Positions 15,449 to 24,304 of a stretch of DNA of 40,185 bases are shown here, in pieces (within the stretch, counting starts at the first letter, position 1; the number at the start of each line of letters is the position of its first letter). The stretch is from Actinobacteria bacterium UBA2279. Its GTDB lineage: Bacteria > Actinomycetota > Coriobacteriia > Anaerosomatales > Anaerosomataceae. A model generated the notes under the pieces. It had not been told where the DNA came from. It worked only from the letters and a program-made list of their open reading frames with translations, and ran no database searches. The stretch spans positions 1 to 40,185 of the forward strand of contig DDWT01000034.1 of the NCBI GenBank assembly GCA_002347365.1, given 5' to 3'. The translations under genes were made by a program, and so were the position numbers.

Positions 15449-15475
15449 ATAGTAACTAGATGTTACAACTGTCAG
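15449..15475 (-). promoter_or_regulatory. Candidate promoter with embedded inverted repeat
   Basis: On the minus strand CTGACA (15475-15470) and TACTAT (15454-15449) are 15 bases apart, five and four matches to consensus but with a short spacer. GTAAC (15452-15456) and GTTAC (15462-15466), five bases apart, form an inverted repeat inside the spacer and -10 box. It would serve the small winged-helix gene and give its product a binding site. Confidence 0.35.
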
Positions 15476-16962
15476 GACGCGACTGTCACCTGGTTCTTTC
15501 CATAACGCTTGGCCTCATACATCGCCTTGTCGGCCGTCTCGATCAAACGCGCGGCTGTCAACGCGTGCGTGGGAAACGTGGCGACACCGAGAGACACCGT
15601 CTGCGTGGCAGTCTCCTCACGTTCGCCGGTCACGAATGGATACTGGGACATACTCTTGCGAATACGCTCAGCCACAGAAAGCGCGCCTGGGATATCGGTT
15701 TCCGGCAGCACGACCACGAACTCCTCCCCGCCGTAACGCGCAGCCACGTCGATCTCGCGCAGGTTCTGGCGAATGATCGAACTCACCGTCTGGAGCACAC
15801 GGTCGCCGCGCGGGTGGCCATACGTGTCATTGAACTGCTTGAAGTCATCGATATCGAGCATGATAAGCGACAGCTTGTGTCCGAAGCGCTGGGCGCGTTC
15901 CAGTTCCTGGTCCAGGCGCTGCTGCATATACCCGTGGTTGTACAGCTCGGTGAGACGGTCGGTGACGGAGAGCCGCTCGAGTTCCTCGTGGAGCAGGGCG
16001 TTCTGGAGTGCCAGCGAAGACTGGTTGCCGATTATCTGCAAGCGTTCGTGCTCGGGCTGCGTCAGCTCGCGATACGTCGAGGATGCGAGCACCAGCACAC
16101 CGATGATCGACTCGCCTGCCCGAAGCGGAATGGCTGCCTGCGAGCGGATGTCCTCGGGTTGGTTGGACCAACGCGCAGCCTCGGCCCCCAGAGGAACGTC
16201 ACTCTGATACATGGGACCGTCACGGAACGCAGTGCCCAGGATCGACTCGGACACAGACACGATGTCGCGGAAGGCGTCCTCAGGCCTCCCCTGGCTCGCG
16301 CGAAGATGAAGCGTCCAGTCCTCTTGATTGAACAGGTAGACGCACGATATCTCTGCACCGAGGATACCGTTCGCCCCGTCCACGATGAGACTCGCGACAT
16401 CTTCAACCGACGAGTAGCTCGTCAGGGCTTTGAAGAACTCGTGGGTGAAGAAGATCTCAGCCAGACGGCTCTCCAGCTCCTCGTTGGCGCCTTCCAGAGC
16501 CTCTTTGCTTGCCTGGAGTCGGCGCTCATGGCTGCGGATCTTGTCGTAGGCGACCTGGAGTTCGACGAAGATCTTCTCCTGCTCCTCACTCCGCTTCTTT
16601 GCGATGAGCAGATCCCATACGAGCTCGGCGCCAACCGCCGATACGATCTCCACTGTGCCGGGTCGCAGCGACTCGAGAGCAGATCGCACTGCCAGGTCCT
16701 CAGACATGTCGAGGATGAGATCCAGGCTCGCGAGCTGGGCAAGTTCGGATATCTCGGTCGTCGTGAAGACGCCCAGGTCGTCAGCGAGGCGGACTGCCGG
16801 AGCAGAACGGTTCGGGTCGTAGACCGCCACGATGACAAGGTTCTCCACATCCGAGAGCAGCCTCAGTACCGAGGTGGCCCGCAGGCCGCCGCCGGCAATC
16901 GCGATATGCACTTGTCCCGAGCGTGTCGCCGAACCGGCGACCGACGCCGCGACTTCCTCCAT
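15472..16962 (-). CDS. Diguanylate cyclase with Rossmann-like, GAF and GGDEF domains
   Basis: A 496-residue protein. Residues 15-120 look like a Rossmann-type nucleotide-binding domain: HIAIAGGGLRATSVLRLL with a glycine-rich turn and VIVAVYDPNR ending the second strand. A coiled coil follows (125-175), then a GAF sensor domain (about 180-325) and a GGDEF domain. The active site is G411-G-E-E-F415 and an RxxD inhibitory site, R402-D405, sits five residues before it, so it should make cyclic di-GMP and be inhibited by its product. No membrane segment is seen. It ends the chemotaxis operon, 23 bases after cheD, and so probably couples receptor or metabolic signals to c-di-GMP. The Rossmann part is unusual on a cyclase. 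Confidence 0.92.
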   Translation of the reverse strand: MEEVAASVAGSATRSGQVHIAIAGGGLRATSVLRLLSDVENLVIVAVYDPNRSAPAVRLADDLGVFTTTEISELAQLASLDLILDMSEDLAVRSALESLRPGTVEIVSAVGAELVWDLLIAKKRSEEQEKIFVELQVAYDKIRSHERRLQASKEALEGANEELESRLAEIFFTHEFFKALTSYSSVEDVASLIVDGANGILGAEISCVYLFNQEDWTLHLRASQGRPEDAFRDIVSVSESILGTAFRDGPMYQSDVPLGAEAARWSNQPEDIRSQAAIPLRAGESIIGVLVLASSTYRELTQPEHERLQIIGNQSSLALQNALLHEELERLSVTDRLTELYNHGYMQQRLDQELERAQRFGHKLSLIMLDIDDFKQFNDTYGHPRGDRVLQTVSSIIRQNLREIDVAARYGGEEFVVVLPETDIPGALSVAERIRKSMSQYPFVTGEREETATQTVSLGVATFPTHALTAARLIETADKAMYEAKRYGKNQVTVAS

Positions 16963-16985
16963 CGTGCGCCCTTCCTCAGGTGCCG

Positions 16986-17501
16986 TTATAGTTCTTTCAT
17001 CCCATACAGATAGCTACGCACAACCACCAGGCCCGTGTCCAGGTGAAGCTCGACAGTGCGAGCATGGTTCCCACCCGTATCTTCGGCCAGAATCGGGATC
17101 CTCAACAGGGCGAGCTGCCGTCGTACCTCCTCGGCGTTCCTATCACCGATGCCCGCAAAATGGCTGTCACCCCTGAACATCGAAGCTCCGCCGATCAGCT
17201 TGGCCACCAGTCGGGGACGTGCGCCGCCCTCGCTGAGCGTCTCGGCCATCCGGGGGACCGCATGTGATGCGAAGCGGTCGGGTGAGCCTTTCGATGACGT
17301 ATCCGCAGGGCTCGGCAGCATGACGTGGGCCAGGCCGCCCGTGTGCCGGAACGGGTCGTAGAGCGTGACACCGATGCAGGAGCCCAATGCCGGGGTCATC
17401 AGGATCCTGGGATGCGAGGCGATAGCGTACTCGCCCGTGGCGACGTACACCATCGCGTCATCGGCGGGACTGATCCATTCGTGTCCGTCGTAGGCTGTCA
17501 T
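16986..17501 (-). CDS. cheD: Chemoreceptor glutamine deamidase CheD
   Basis: A 171-residue CheD. The catalytic residues of the family are in place: T36, C42 (LGSCIGVTLYDP) and H59 (GGLAHVMLP), with the same spacing (6 and 17) as in Thermotoga maritima CheD. CheD deamidates receptor glutamines and, bound to CheC, tunes adaptation. KLIGGASMF and GDRNAEEVRRQL are further family blocks. It starts at ATG 17501, five bases after the cheC stop, and is followed by the cyclase gene. Confidence 0.95.
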   Translation of the reverse strand: MTAYDGHEWISPADDAMVYVATGEYAIASHPRILMTPALGSCIGVTLYDPFRHTGGLAHVMLPSPADTSSKGSPDRFASHAVPRMAETLSEGGARPRLVAKLIGGASMFRGDSHFAGIGDRNAEEVRRQLALLRIPILAEDTGGNHARTVELHLDTGLVVVRSYLYGMKEL

Positions 17502-17506
17502 GGTTC

Positions 17507-18118
17507 CTAGATGATGCCGAGGCGGCCGAGTAGGATTTCGAGACTATCGGGGTCGGGCAGGGAGACCAATCCCGCATCGATGGACTTGTCCTCTTCGATG
17601 AAGCGGGTAAGCACGAGCAACGCTGTGTCCACCTTCATGCCGATCTCGGCGGTCACTACCTCGAGGATCGCACCGAGCATGTCGAACGCGAACATGCCAG
17701 GCGATGGAAGCAAGCTGATATCCGCCATGCGGCCGATCGCCGCGACATAGGCCGATATGAGTATCGATGCGGTGTGGACTGCCAGCGCCTCTTCATCACC
17801 GTGAAGGGACTTGGTGGTACCCGGTTCGCGGCTGCGCAGCATGTCCACGAGAGCGAGCAGGTCCTCTCTCGCCGCGATGAACACGATGCTTCCTTCGATA
17901 TCACCGAGAAGCCGGCTATGGACGGCCCCCACGAGCCGCTCGGGGCCACCGAGCAGGACCGGCACCTCGGTCACCGGAATGAGCGCGATGCGCGGCACGT
18001 CGATGGCGACCGCCTTGCCGAGCATCTGTGAGAGAGCCGTTGCCGCATGTCCCGCGCCAATGCTCCCCAGTTCCCGCAGCGCATCGATCTGCAGCGCCGA
18101 CAACTGATCTGGATTCAT
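17507..18118 (-). CDS. cheC: CheC-like protein with altered phosphatase sites
   Basis: A 203-residue member of the CheC/CheX/FliY family. The first signature, ELGSIGAGHAATALSQML, matches the CheC pattern EIGNIGAGNAATALS but the catalytic Asn is Ser19 (E16-x-x-S19). The second signature aligns as HTASILISAYVAAI against EVGNIL-type, with the Glu and Asn replaced by His and Ser. Both CheY-P hydrolysis sites therefore look impaired. Overall fold, length and position next to cheD are as usual, so a CheD-binding or sensory role is plausible; reduced phosphatase activity is inferred from residues. ATG 18118 follows cheA by 4 bases. Confidence 0.9.
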   Translation of the reverse strand: MNPDQLSALQIDALRELGSIGAGHAATALSQMLGKAVAIDVPRIALIPVTEVPVLLGGPERLVGAVHSRLLGDIEGSIVFIAAREDLLALVDMLRSREPGTTKSLHGDEEALAVHTASILISAYVAAIGRMADISLLPSPGMFAFDMLGAILEVVTAEIGMKVDTALLVLTRFIEEDKSIDAGLVSLPDPDSLEILLGRLGII

Positions 18119-18122
18119 GCGA

Positions 18123-20078
18123 TCACACCCCCATGGCGAACAGTGTTCGCGGGTCGAGGATCAAAGCGACCCGCCCATCTCCGAGAACCGTCGCACCGCC
18201 AAGACCGCGCAACCCCTTGAAGAGTGGTGACAACGGCTTGATGACAACCTCCTGCCGACCGACGAGTCCCCCGACGGCCAGAGCGTTGAGTTCATCGCCC
18301 ATCTCCATGAGAACGATGTGCTCGCTGGCCGTAGGCATGCGCTTGCTGCGCGGCGCGGCACCGATGATCTCGTCCAGCAGATACAGCGGAGCCACGGATC
18401 CATCGCGCAGTACGAGAACGGGGCTGCCGTCGACGGTCTTGAGATCGATCTCCTCGGGGGAGAGAACCTCAGAAACAGCAGACAGTGGCACGGCAAAGAC
18501 CTGTCCGGAACTGGCCACCAGCAGGGCCTGGATGATCGCGAGGGTGAGGGGCAACGACAGAATCATCTCGGTACCGGCACCGGGACGAGAGCGAATCGAG
18601 ATGGTGCCTCCGAGATACTCGATCTTGCCTTTGACGACATCCATGCCTACGCCGCGTCCGGAGACCTTGGTGGCCTCCTTGGCGGTCGAGAAACCGGGAG
18701 CACAGGTGAGCAGCAGGATGTCCTGGTCCGAGTAGGAATCCCGCTCGCCAGGCGTGACCGCACCCCGTTCGATCGCCTTCTCCCAGATCCGGTCTACGTC
18801 CATACCCGCACCGTCGTCGCTCACGATCACTCGCACCTGCTCACGCTCGCGCTGCGCGATCAGACGCACCGTGCCCCGGGCCGGCTTCCCATTGGCGACG
18901 CGCGCCTCCGGTGACTCGATCCCGTGGTCGATACAGTTGCGAAGCAGGTGAACGATGGGGTCACCGATCTCGTCAAGAACCGTGCGGTCGAGCTCGATGT
19001 CGAGCCCGTCCATTTCAAACGCGACGTCTTTATCCAGATCGCGCGCCAGATCACGGACCATTCGCGGGAACCGATTGAATATGTTGCCCACGGGCACCAT
19101 ACGAGTCTGCATCACTTCGTGCTGTAGGTCGCCGCTGACCTGCTCGAGAACACTCAGCGTCTCGCGCAACTCTGTGGAGCCCACGTCGCGCGCGATCCTG
19201 TCCAATCTCGACCGGATTATCACGAGTTCGCCCACCAGGTTGACCATGTTGTCGAGATGGCCGATGGAGATACGCACCGTCTGCGTCTCGGCTATCTTCG
19301 GCACCGAACGCCGACTCTCCTGAACCCTGGCGTCGACTTTCACATCGGACTCTGCAGGCTTCTCATCGACCACGGCGACCTCGACATGGTCGACTTCGCT
19401 GATAGCTGAAACGGCCTTCCGGATCGCCTCCGGGCCTTCCTGCGTCCGTAAGAGCACCTCGAACGTGCGGTCGAACTCCTCGTCTTCGATCTGCCGTGCG
19501 GATGGATGCGTCTCCACTACGGTCCCCATGTGACCGAGGCGCTTGATGGCCATGTAAGCCCGAACCGCCTTCAGGACACACTCGGCGGTCAGCGTGATCG
19601 CAACCGTGAACAGCGCGCCTGCTGTGACGCCTGCCGTGGCAAGTTCGGGTGCCTGCGGATCATCCACTGCGACGTCATCCTGAGCCGAAGCGGAACGCTG
19701 CTCCGTTCGGGCGAGAATGGCCGAGACGATCTCACCGACATCAACCGTCTGACCACCGGAAGATTCGTCGTCGATCAGATCGCGAACGACGTCTACAGCT
19801 CGCAACATCAGATCGATCAACGACGAGTCGATCGGCTGCAGCCGCTGCCTGACGGTGTCCATCAGGCTCTCCATCTTGTGCGTGAGCTCGGCCGTGCGAC
19901 CGTACCCCATCGCCGCAGCCATTCCCTTCAAGCTGTGCGCACCACGAAATACGGTCTCTACCGGTTCCAGATCGTGAGGGTCTGACTCCAGTGTGAGCAG
20001 ACCGTCAGTGATCGACTGGATGTACTCGGCACTTTCGGAGAGAAAGACCTCCTTGTATGCCGACATGTCGTCGCTCAT
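18123..20078 (-). CDS. cheA: Chemotaxis histidine kinase CheA
   Basis: A 651-residue CheA with all five domains: P1 with phospho-acceptor His48 in GAHSLKGMAAA; P2 about residues 150-245, the CheY/CheB-docking domain; P3 dimerisation about 268-335; P4 kinase with N-box HLLRNCIDHGIES, G1 DDGAGMD, and G2 GRGVGMDVVK; and P5, a CheW-like domain from about 515. It phosphorylates CheY and CheB in response to receptors. Its first ATG overlaps the end of cheB by four bases (ATGA). Confidence 0.97.
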   Translation of the reverse strand: MSDDMSAYKEVFLSESAEYIQSITDGLLTLESDPHDLEPVETVFRGAHSLKGMAAAMGYGRTAELTHKMESLMDTVRQRLQPIDSSLIDLMLRAVDVVRDLIDDESSGGQTVDVGEIVSAILARTEQRSASAQDDVAVDDPQAPELATAGVTAGALFTVAITLTAECVLKAVRAYMAIKRLGHMGTVVETHPSARQIEDEEFDRTFEVLLRTQEGPEAIRKAVSAISEVDHVEVAVVDEKPAESDVKVDARVQESRRSVPKIAETQTVRISIGHLDNMVNLVGELVIIRSRLDRIARDVGSTELRETLSVLEQVSGDLQHEVMQTRMVPVGNIFNRFPRMVRDLARDLDKDVAFEMDGLDIELDRTVLDEIGDPIVHLLRNCIDHGIESPEARVANGKPARGTVRLIAQREREQVRVIVSDDGAGMDVDRIWEKAIERGAVTPGERDSYSDQDILLLTCAPGFSTAKEATKVSGRGVGMDVVKGKIEYLGGTISIRSRPGAGTEMILSLPLTLAIIQALLVASSGQVFAVPLSAVSEVLSPEEIDLKTVDGSPVLVLRDGSVAPLYLLDEIIGAAPRSKRMPTASEHIVLMEMGDELNALAVGGLVGRQEVVIKPLSPLFKGLRGLGGATVLGDGRVALILDPRTLFAMGV

Positions 20079-21151
20079 GAAACACCGCCCTCCCTGAGCG
20101 CCCGGCGAATCTCGATCGCGACCTGCTGAAGCGGCACGATCCGGTCAGCGGCGCCCGCGCTGATGGCTGCCTTCGGCATACCCCACACGGTGCTGCTCTC
20201 TTCGTCTTGCACGATGGTGTCCCCGCCGCCGTCGAGTATGCACTTGAGTCCCCGGGCCCCATCGGAGCCCATGCCCGTGAGCACTACGCCCACGGACCGC
20301 GCCCCGACTGTCTCGGCGACACTCGTCAGCAGCGGGTCCGCCGCCGGACGCACCCCGTGGATCGGCGGACCGTCTTCAAGTCGCAAGCGAGGCGTCGTAG
20401 CGCCAACGATTCGCATATGCGAACCATGGGGTGCCAGATAGGCGACCCCGGGCTTCAGAAGCAAACCGGACTTGCCCTCCTCGACGCGAATGTCCGTCAC
20501 TCTGGACAGGCGGCGCGCCAACGACTCGGTGAATCCTGCCGGCAGGTGCTGGACCACGACGTACGCGGCCGGTAGTGAGGCGGTAAGCCCGGAGAATACT
20601 TCTTCCAGAGCAGGAGGGCCTCCCGTTGAAGACGCGATCGCTACCACCTTGCCGATCATGGTCGCGACCGGCAACCGGGAGTCGACCGGTACCTGGGGCC
20701 GTGACACGGGGCGGTTTGTCGAGAGCCTGTGCGGATCGAATCGACGTTCGGGGCTCACGCGGTACGCGGTCTTGATCTTCTTCACCAGCACCTCGGACAG
20801 ATCGCTGAGCGAGGTCGCCACACCAGTCTTCGGCTTGACCAGGAAGTCCACTGCTCCGGCCGCCAGGGCCTGATACGTCGTATCGGGATCGTCGAGTGAG
20901 CTCAGCATTATGATTCGAGCAGGCGACGCTCTGATCAGGTGCGGCAGCGCTTCGATACCCGAAAGCTCCGGCATCTCGACATCGAGCGTGATGACATCGG
21001 GAGCCAACGCCGTGACCTTCTCGATAGCCTCGATTCCGTTGCGAGCGGTACCCACTACCTCAAGTCGCGGGTCCATACTGAGCGCACGTGCGAGCATCTG
21101 GCGAATGAGCGCTGAGTCATCGACGATGAGGACTTTGATCGTTGAGCGCAT
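20075..21151 (-). CDS. cheB: Chemotaxis methylesterase/glutamine deamidase CheB
   Basis: A 358-residue CheB. The N-terminal receiver has D11/D12 and the phospho-acceptor Asp57 (ITLDVEMP), with a conserved KP (VKPKTG). The linker leads to the methylesterase domain, with catalytic Ser in ASSTGGPPAL, His in VVQHLPAGFT and Asp in GMGSDGARG. It demethylates receptors when phosphorylated by CheA, providing adaptation together with CheR and CheD. The stop overlaps cheA; the start is 7 bases after the cheY stop. Confidence 0.97.
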   Translation of the reverse strand: MRSTIKVLIVDDSALIRQMLARALSMDPRLEVVGTARNGIEAIEKVTALAPDVITLDVEMPELSGIEALPHLIRASPARIIMLSSLDDPDTTYQALAAGAVDFLVKPKTGVATSLSDLSEVLVKKIKTAYRVSPERRFDPHRLSTNRPVSRPQVPVDSRLPVATMIGKVVAIASSTGGPPALEEVFSGLTASLPAAYVVVQHLPAGFTESLARRLSRVTDIRVEEGKSGLLLKPGVAYLAPHGSHMRIVGATTPRLRLEDGPPIHGVRPAADPLLTSVAETVGARSVGVVLTGMGSDGARGLKCILDGGGDTIVQDEESSTVWGMPKAAISAGAADRIVPLQQVAIEIRRALREGGVS

Positions 21152-21158
21152 CGGCGCA

Positions 21159-21533
21159 TCAGGTGCGTGGTGACGACTGCAGGCACTTCTTGACCGTCTC
21201 CAGCACCTTGGTCGGCTGGAACGGCTTCACGAGAAAGTCCATGGCCCCCGATTCCAGCGCTTCTACGATCATCTTCTGCTGACCCATTGCACTCACGATC
21301 AGTACCCTGGCCGAGGAATCCTTCTGGCGGATGATGCGTAGCGCATCAAGTCCGCTCATCTCCGGCATCGTGATGTCCATCGTCACGAGATCGGGATGCA
21401 CCTCGGTGTACTTCTCCACAGCGTCGCGACCGTTGACGGCCTCGTGGATCACGTAGCCCTCCTTCACGAGGATGTCGCGAATCATCATCCTCATGAATGC
21501 GGCATCGTCGACGACCAGGACGGTTTTAGACAT
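21159..21533 (-). CDS. cheY: Chemotaxis response regulator CheY
   Basis: A 124-residue single-domain receiver, MSKTVLVVDDAAFMR, with acidic pocket D9/D10, phospho-acceptor Asp53 (VTMDITMP), a switch Ser/Thr and Lys in LVKPFQ. The start is ATG 21533, 8 nt after GGAGGG; an ATG six bases earlier is too close to that site. It overlaps the end of cheW by eight bases. There is no output domain, so it acts by protein binding; the motor it targets is not in this window. Confidence 0.95.
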   Translation of the reverse strand: MSKTVLVVDDAAFMRMMIRDILVKEGYVIHEAVNGRDAVEKYTEVHPDLVTMDITMPEMSGLDALRIIRQKDSSARVLIVSAMGQQKMIVEALESGAMDFLVKPFQPTKVLETVKKCLQSSPRT

Positions 21534-22017
21534 CCGCATCGCCCTCCTGAATCGCAACGGTGGAGAATTCGGGCCTTGGCAACGCCTTCTCGGCGTCCAG
21601 CAAGATGACCAGACGGTTCCCGTGATTGGCGACGCCTTCGAACGCATCAGCCGTGTCGAGACTCAGCGCAGCGGCGGGGGCAGGTCGGATCTCATCGACC
21701 GGGATGCTCACCACTTCACTGGCAGAATCGACCGCGAGTCCCACAAGGCCCGTTACGGCCTCGGCAACCACGATGCGGGACGTGGGCGCACCAACGAACG
21801 GAACACCCAGAAGGCGCATGGATAGATCGATCACCGGAATGACCTGGCCGCGAAGATTGATGACCCCTTCGACACCGGACGGAGCGTGCGGCACAGGCGT
21901 CGGGGCTTCGTAGCGGATGATGCTCTGCACTCGCCCGATGGGCAGCCCGTACTCCTCCGTCCCCAAGTGGAACAGGACATACTGGCGGCTCTCGATGGCG
22001 ACGCCCTTTTCCTCCAC
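21526..22017 (-). CDS. cheW: Chemotaxis coupling protein CheW
   Basis: A 163-residue CheW, which scaffolds receptors and CheA. The blocks RQYVLFHLGTEEYGLPI, the pattern GVEGVINLRGQVIPVIDL (classic NLRG/PVIDL) and SRIVVAE...GLAVDSASEV are family hallmarks. It starts at GTG 22017 with AGGGA 7 nt upstream, 9 bases after the receptor stop. A tail after VILLDAEKAL adds about 17 residues. Confidence 0.95.
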   Translation of the reverse strand: MEEKGVAIESRQYVLFHLGTEEYGLPIGRVQSIIRYEAPTPVPHAPSGVEGVINLRGQVIPVIDLSMRLLGVPFVGAPTSRIVVAEAVTGLVGLAVDSASEVVSIPVDEIRPAPAAALSLDTADAFEGVANHGNRLVILLDAEKALPRPEFSTVAIQEGDADV

Positions 22018-22026
22018 AGCGAGTCC

Positions 22027-23346
22027 CTAATCGTCTATCTCGAACCGGCGAACCGACTCCTCGAGACGGCGAGCCATGTCCGCGAGTTCCTGTGCGGATG
22101 AAGATATCTCTTCCATACACGCGGTCTGCTGCTGGGCCGCTGCCGCGGTCTCCTCGGCAGACGCTGCATTCTCCTCGACAACCGCTGCGATATCGTGCAT
22201 CGCACGGTCGACGTCGGTCGTGCGCTGCGTCTGATCCGCCATGCTCGCCGCGATCTCCTCGGCAAGCGTCGCGGTACGGGCGACAGCTTCGGTGATCTGC
22301 CTCAGCGCCTCGCCACTCCTGCCGACGACCTCGGTTCCCGTGATGACCTCTGTCGTCCCGATCTGCATGTATTTGAGGGCTTTCGCGGTCTCGGCCTGAA
22401 CATCTTTGATGAGTTCGCCGATCTGCTCGGCAGCCTTGCCGGAGCCCTCCGCCAACTTGCGGACCTCTTCGGCGACGACCGAGAAGCCACGACCGGATTC
22501 GCCGGCGCGTGCCGCCTCGATTGCAGCGTTGAGCGAGAGCAGGTTGGTCTGATCAGCGATCGATGTGATGACATCGACGATGTTGCCGATCTCAGTCGAA
22601 CGTGTGCCCAGCACCTCGACAGACCCTGCGAGGGTCTCGATCGCCTGACGAACCTCGGCGATCTTGGTGATCGCCTCATCGGTCGCCTGCTCGCCGAGTA
22701 TTGCAGCCTTCGCGGCTTCCTCGCTCGTCTTGCTGGCCTCTTCCGCCCGGCGGGCGACATCTTTGACCGTGCGTGTGATCGATTCCATCGCCGAGGAAGT
22801 CTCTTCAACCTTGCGTGACTGAAGCTCCGCGCCGTGGGCGATCTGCTGCACAGATGAGCTGATCTCCATGGAGGAGGAGTTGATCTCCTCGGACGATGCG
22901 GAGAGCTGCGTCGCAGCGTTGGTCACGGACTCAGAGGAACGGCGCACATTGGAGGCGATCTCGGACAGTGAGACGATGAGCTCGTTGCATTCGGCCGTCA
23001 GAACGCCGATCTCATCCTCCCGGACTATCGCCGCTTGGACCGTCAGATCACCGGCGCCAGCCTGGATCATCACGGTGCCGAGATCGCGAAGCGGGTCGAG
23101 GATGCGTGCCCGGAACGCCCTGCGCCACATCAGCTGGCCCGGAATCGCGCATAACGCCATCACGATCGCACCGAAGACCGCGATGTACAGCAGGTCGCTG
23201 AAGCTCATTTCGAGATAGAACAGCGCGAAGATGGCCGTTGCCAGAAGTCCCACGCCTACGGCGGGTCCGATCGTCGCCCATGTGAGCAACGTGAACGTGA
23301 ACGAGAGCCCCCGCTTGACCTCGCTGCTGCGAACCTTACCATCCAT
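22027..23346 (-). CDS. Methyl-accepting chemotaxis protein of the chemotaxis operon, no external sensor domain
   Basis: A 439-residue receptor. Two membrane helices (about 18-45 and 50-72) are separated by only a few residues (FYLEMSFSD), so no periplasmic ligand domain exists. A HAMP domain follows (about 75-128), then the signalling coiled coil with tip DQTNLLSLNAAIEAARAG and GFSVVAEEVRKLAEG and a C-terminal helix ending in RFEIDD. ATG 23346 has GGAGGAGGGG 8 nt upstream. It probably responds to an intracellular or membrane state. It is the only receptor inside the operon. Confidence 0.94.
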   Translation of the reverse strand: MDGKVRSSEVKRGLSFTFTLLTWATIGPAVGVGLLATAIFALFYLEMSFSDLLYIAVFGAIVMALCAIPGQLMWRRAFRARILDPLRDLGTVMIQAGAGDLTVQAAIVREDEIGVLTAECNELIVSLSEIASNVRRSSESVTNAATQLSASSEEINSSSMEISSSVQQIAHGAELQSRKVEETSSAMESITRTVKDVARRAEEASKTSEEAAKAAILGEQATDEAITKIAEVRQAIETLAGSVEVLGTRSTEIGNIVDVITSIADQTNLLSLNAAIEAARAGESGRGFSVVAEEVRKLAEGSGKAAEQIGELIKDVQAETAKALKYMQIGTTEVITGTEVVGRSGEALRQITEAVARTATLAEEIAASMADQTQRTTDVDRAMHDIAAVVEENAASAEETAAAAQQQTACMEEISSSAQELADMARRLEESVRRFEIDD

Positions 23347-23419
23347 GCTCGGATTCCCCTCCTCCGCGAGACCACGATGACGTGGCCCTTGCTGGGTTCA
23401 CAATAGCAAAGACACCTGG

Positions 23420-24262
23420 TTACGGCATACCAAGCGGCTTGCGATAGATACGCTCGCGACCGTCGACCAGCTCAAAACGTCCGGTCATCGACGTAGCCAG
23501 CCGCTCGCTGCGGCCAAGCACCAGATATCCTCCTCGCGCGAGCGATGCCCAGAACTGACCAAGCATCCGCTCTTGTTCATCCCGATTGAAGTAGATGAAG
23601 ACGTTTCGGCAAAATATCACATCCACTATGTGTATCGGCTTGTCCTCGAACAGATTCAAGTACTGGAAGCGTACGAGCTTGCCGACTTCGGGTCGGATAC
23701 GGAATGTGTCTCCCAGGACTTCAACGTATTTCCGGTCGGCTCGAGGAATGAACTCGAGCTGTTCGATCGGATAGACTCCCTCTCGTGCCACCGCGAGCGC
23801 CTTGCGATCGAGGTCGGTGCCCTGGATTGAGAGCAGGAAGTCTGCCGACTTGGGTCCCATGGCCGAGAGAAAGGACATCGCCAGAGAGTACGGCTCCTGC
23901 CCGGTCGCACAACCCGCAGACCAGATCCTGATCATGCGTTGGTGCCGTGCAAGCTTGCTCTTGAGGATGTCCGGCACGATCTGCTTGCGAAACAGCTCGT
24001 AGACCGTACTGTCTCGGAAGAACTGAGTCACGTTTATCGTCATCGTGTCGATGAGCTTCGCATACTCTTCCGGTGACTCATCGAGGTGCTCTGCATACTG
24101 CCTGTAGGTGTGCAGGCCGAGCATGTGCAACCGGGATGCGATGCGTCGTTCGACGTATCGTTCACGGTACTGGGTCAGATCGAGGCCACGCTCTTCGCGG
24201 ATCTTGTCGAGTAGCCGACTCAGATTACCCCGGTAGACCGCGTCAGCCTGTCGGCTCTCCAT
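23420..24262 (-). CDS. cheR: Chemotaxis methyltransferase CheR
   Basis: A 280-residue CheR. The N-terminal helical domain (about 1-80, with RIASRLHMLGL and TINVTQFFRD) precedes the SAM-binding domain, IRIWSAGCATGQEPYSLAM, then the DLDRKAL and IFCRNVFIYFN motifs. It methylates receptor glutamates. ATG 24262 is preferred to GTG 24265 since GGGGGTG lies directly upstream. It is the first gene of the chemotaxis operon and lies behind a candidate promoter (24295-24323). The gap to the receptor gene, 73 bases, shows no feature I can support. Confidence 0.95.
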   Translation of the reverse strand: MESRQADAVYRGNLSRLLDKIREERGLDLTQYRERYVERRIASRLHMLGLHTYRQYAEHLDESPEEYAKLIDTMTINVTQFFRDSTVYELFRKQIVPDILKSKLARHQRMIRIWSAGCATGQEPYSLAMSFLSAMGPKSADFLLSIQGTDLDRKALAVAREGVYPIEQLEFIPRADRKYVEVLGDTFRIRPEVGKLVRFQYLNLFEDKPIHIVDVIFCRNVFIYFNRDEQERMLGQFWASLARGGYLVLGRSERLATSMTGRFELVDGRERIYRKPLGMP

Positions 24263-24276
24263 CACACCCCCCGTGC

Positions 24277-24304
24277 TTCACATTGGCTCAGGCCATTGTA
24301 GAAT
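24277..24304 (+). promoter_or_regulatory. Candidate promoter for the L,D-transpeptidase gene
   Basis: TTCACA (24277-24282) and TAGAAT (24299-24304), five matches each to consensus, are spaced by 16 bases. The start of transcription would be near 24311, about 30 bases before the ATG at 24342. Its -10 box overlaps that of the divergent chemotaxis promoter. Confidence 0.5.
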
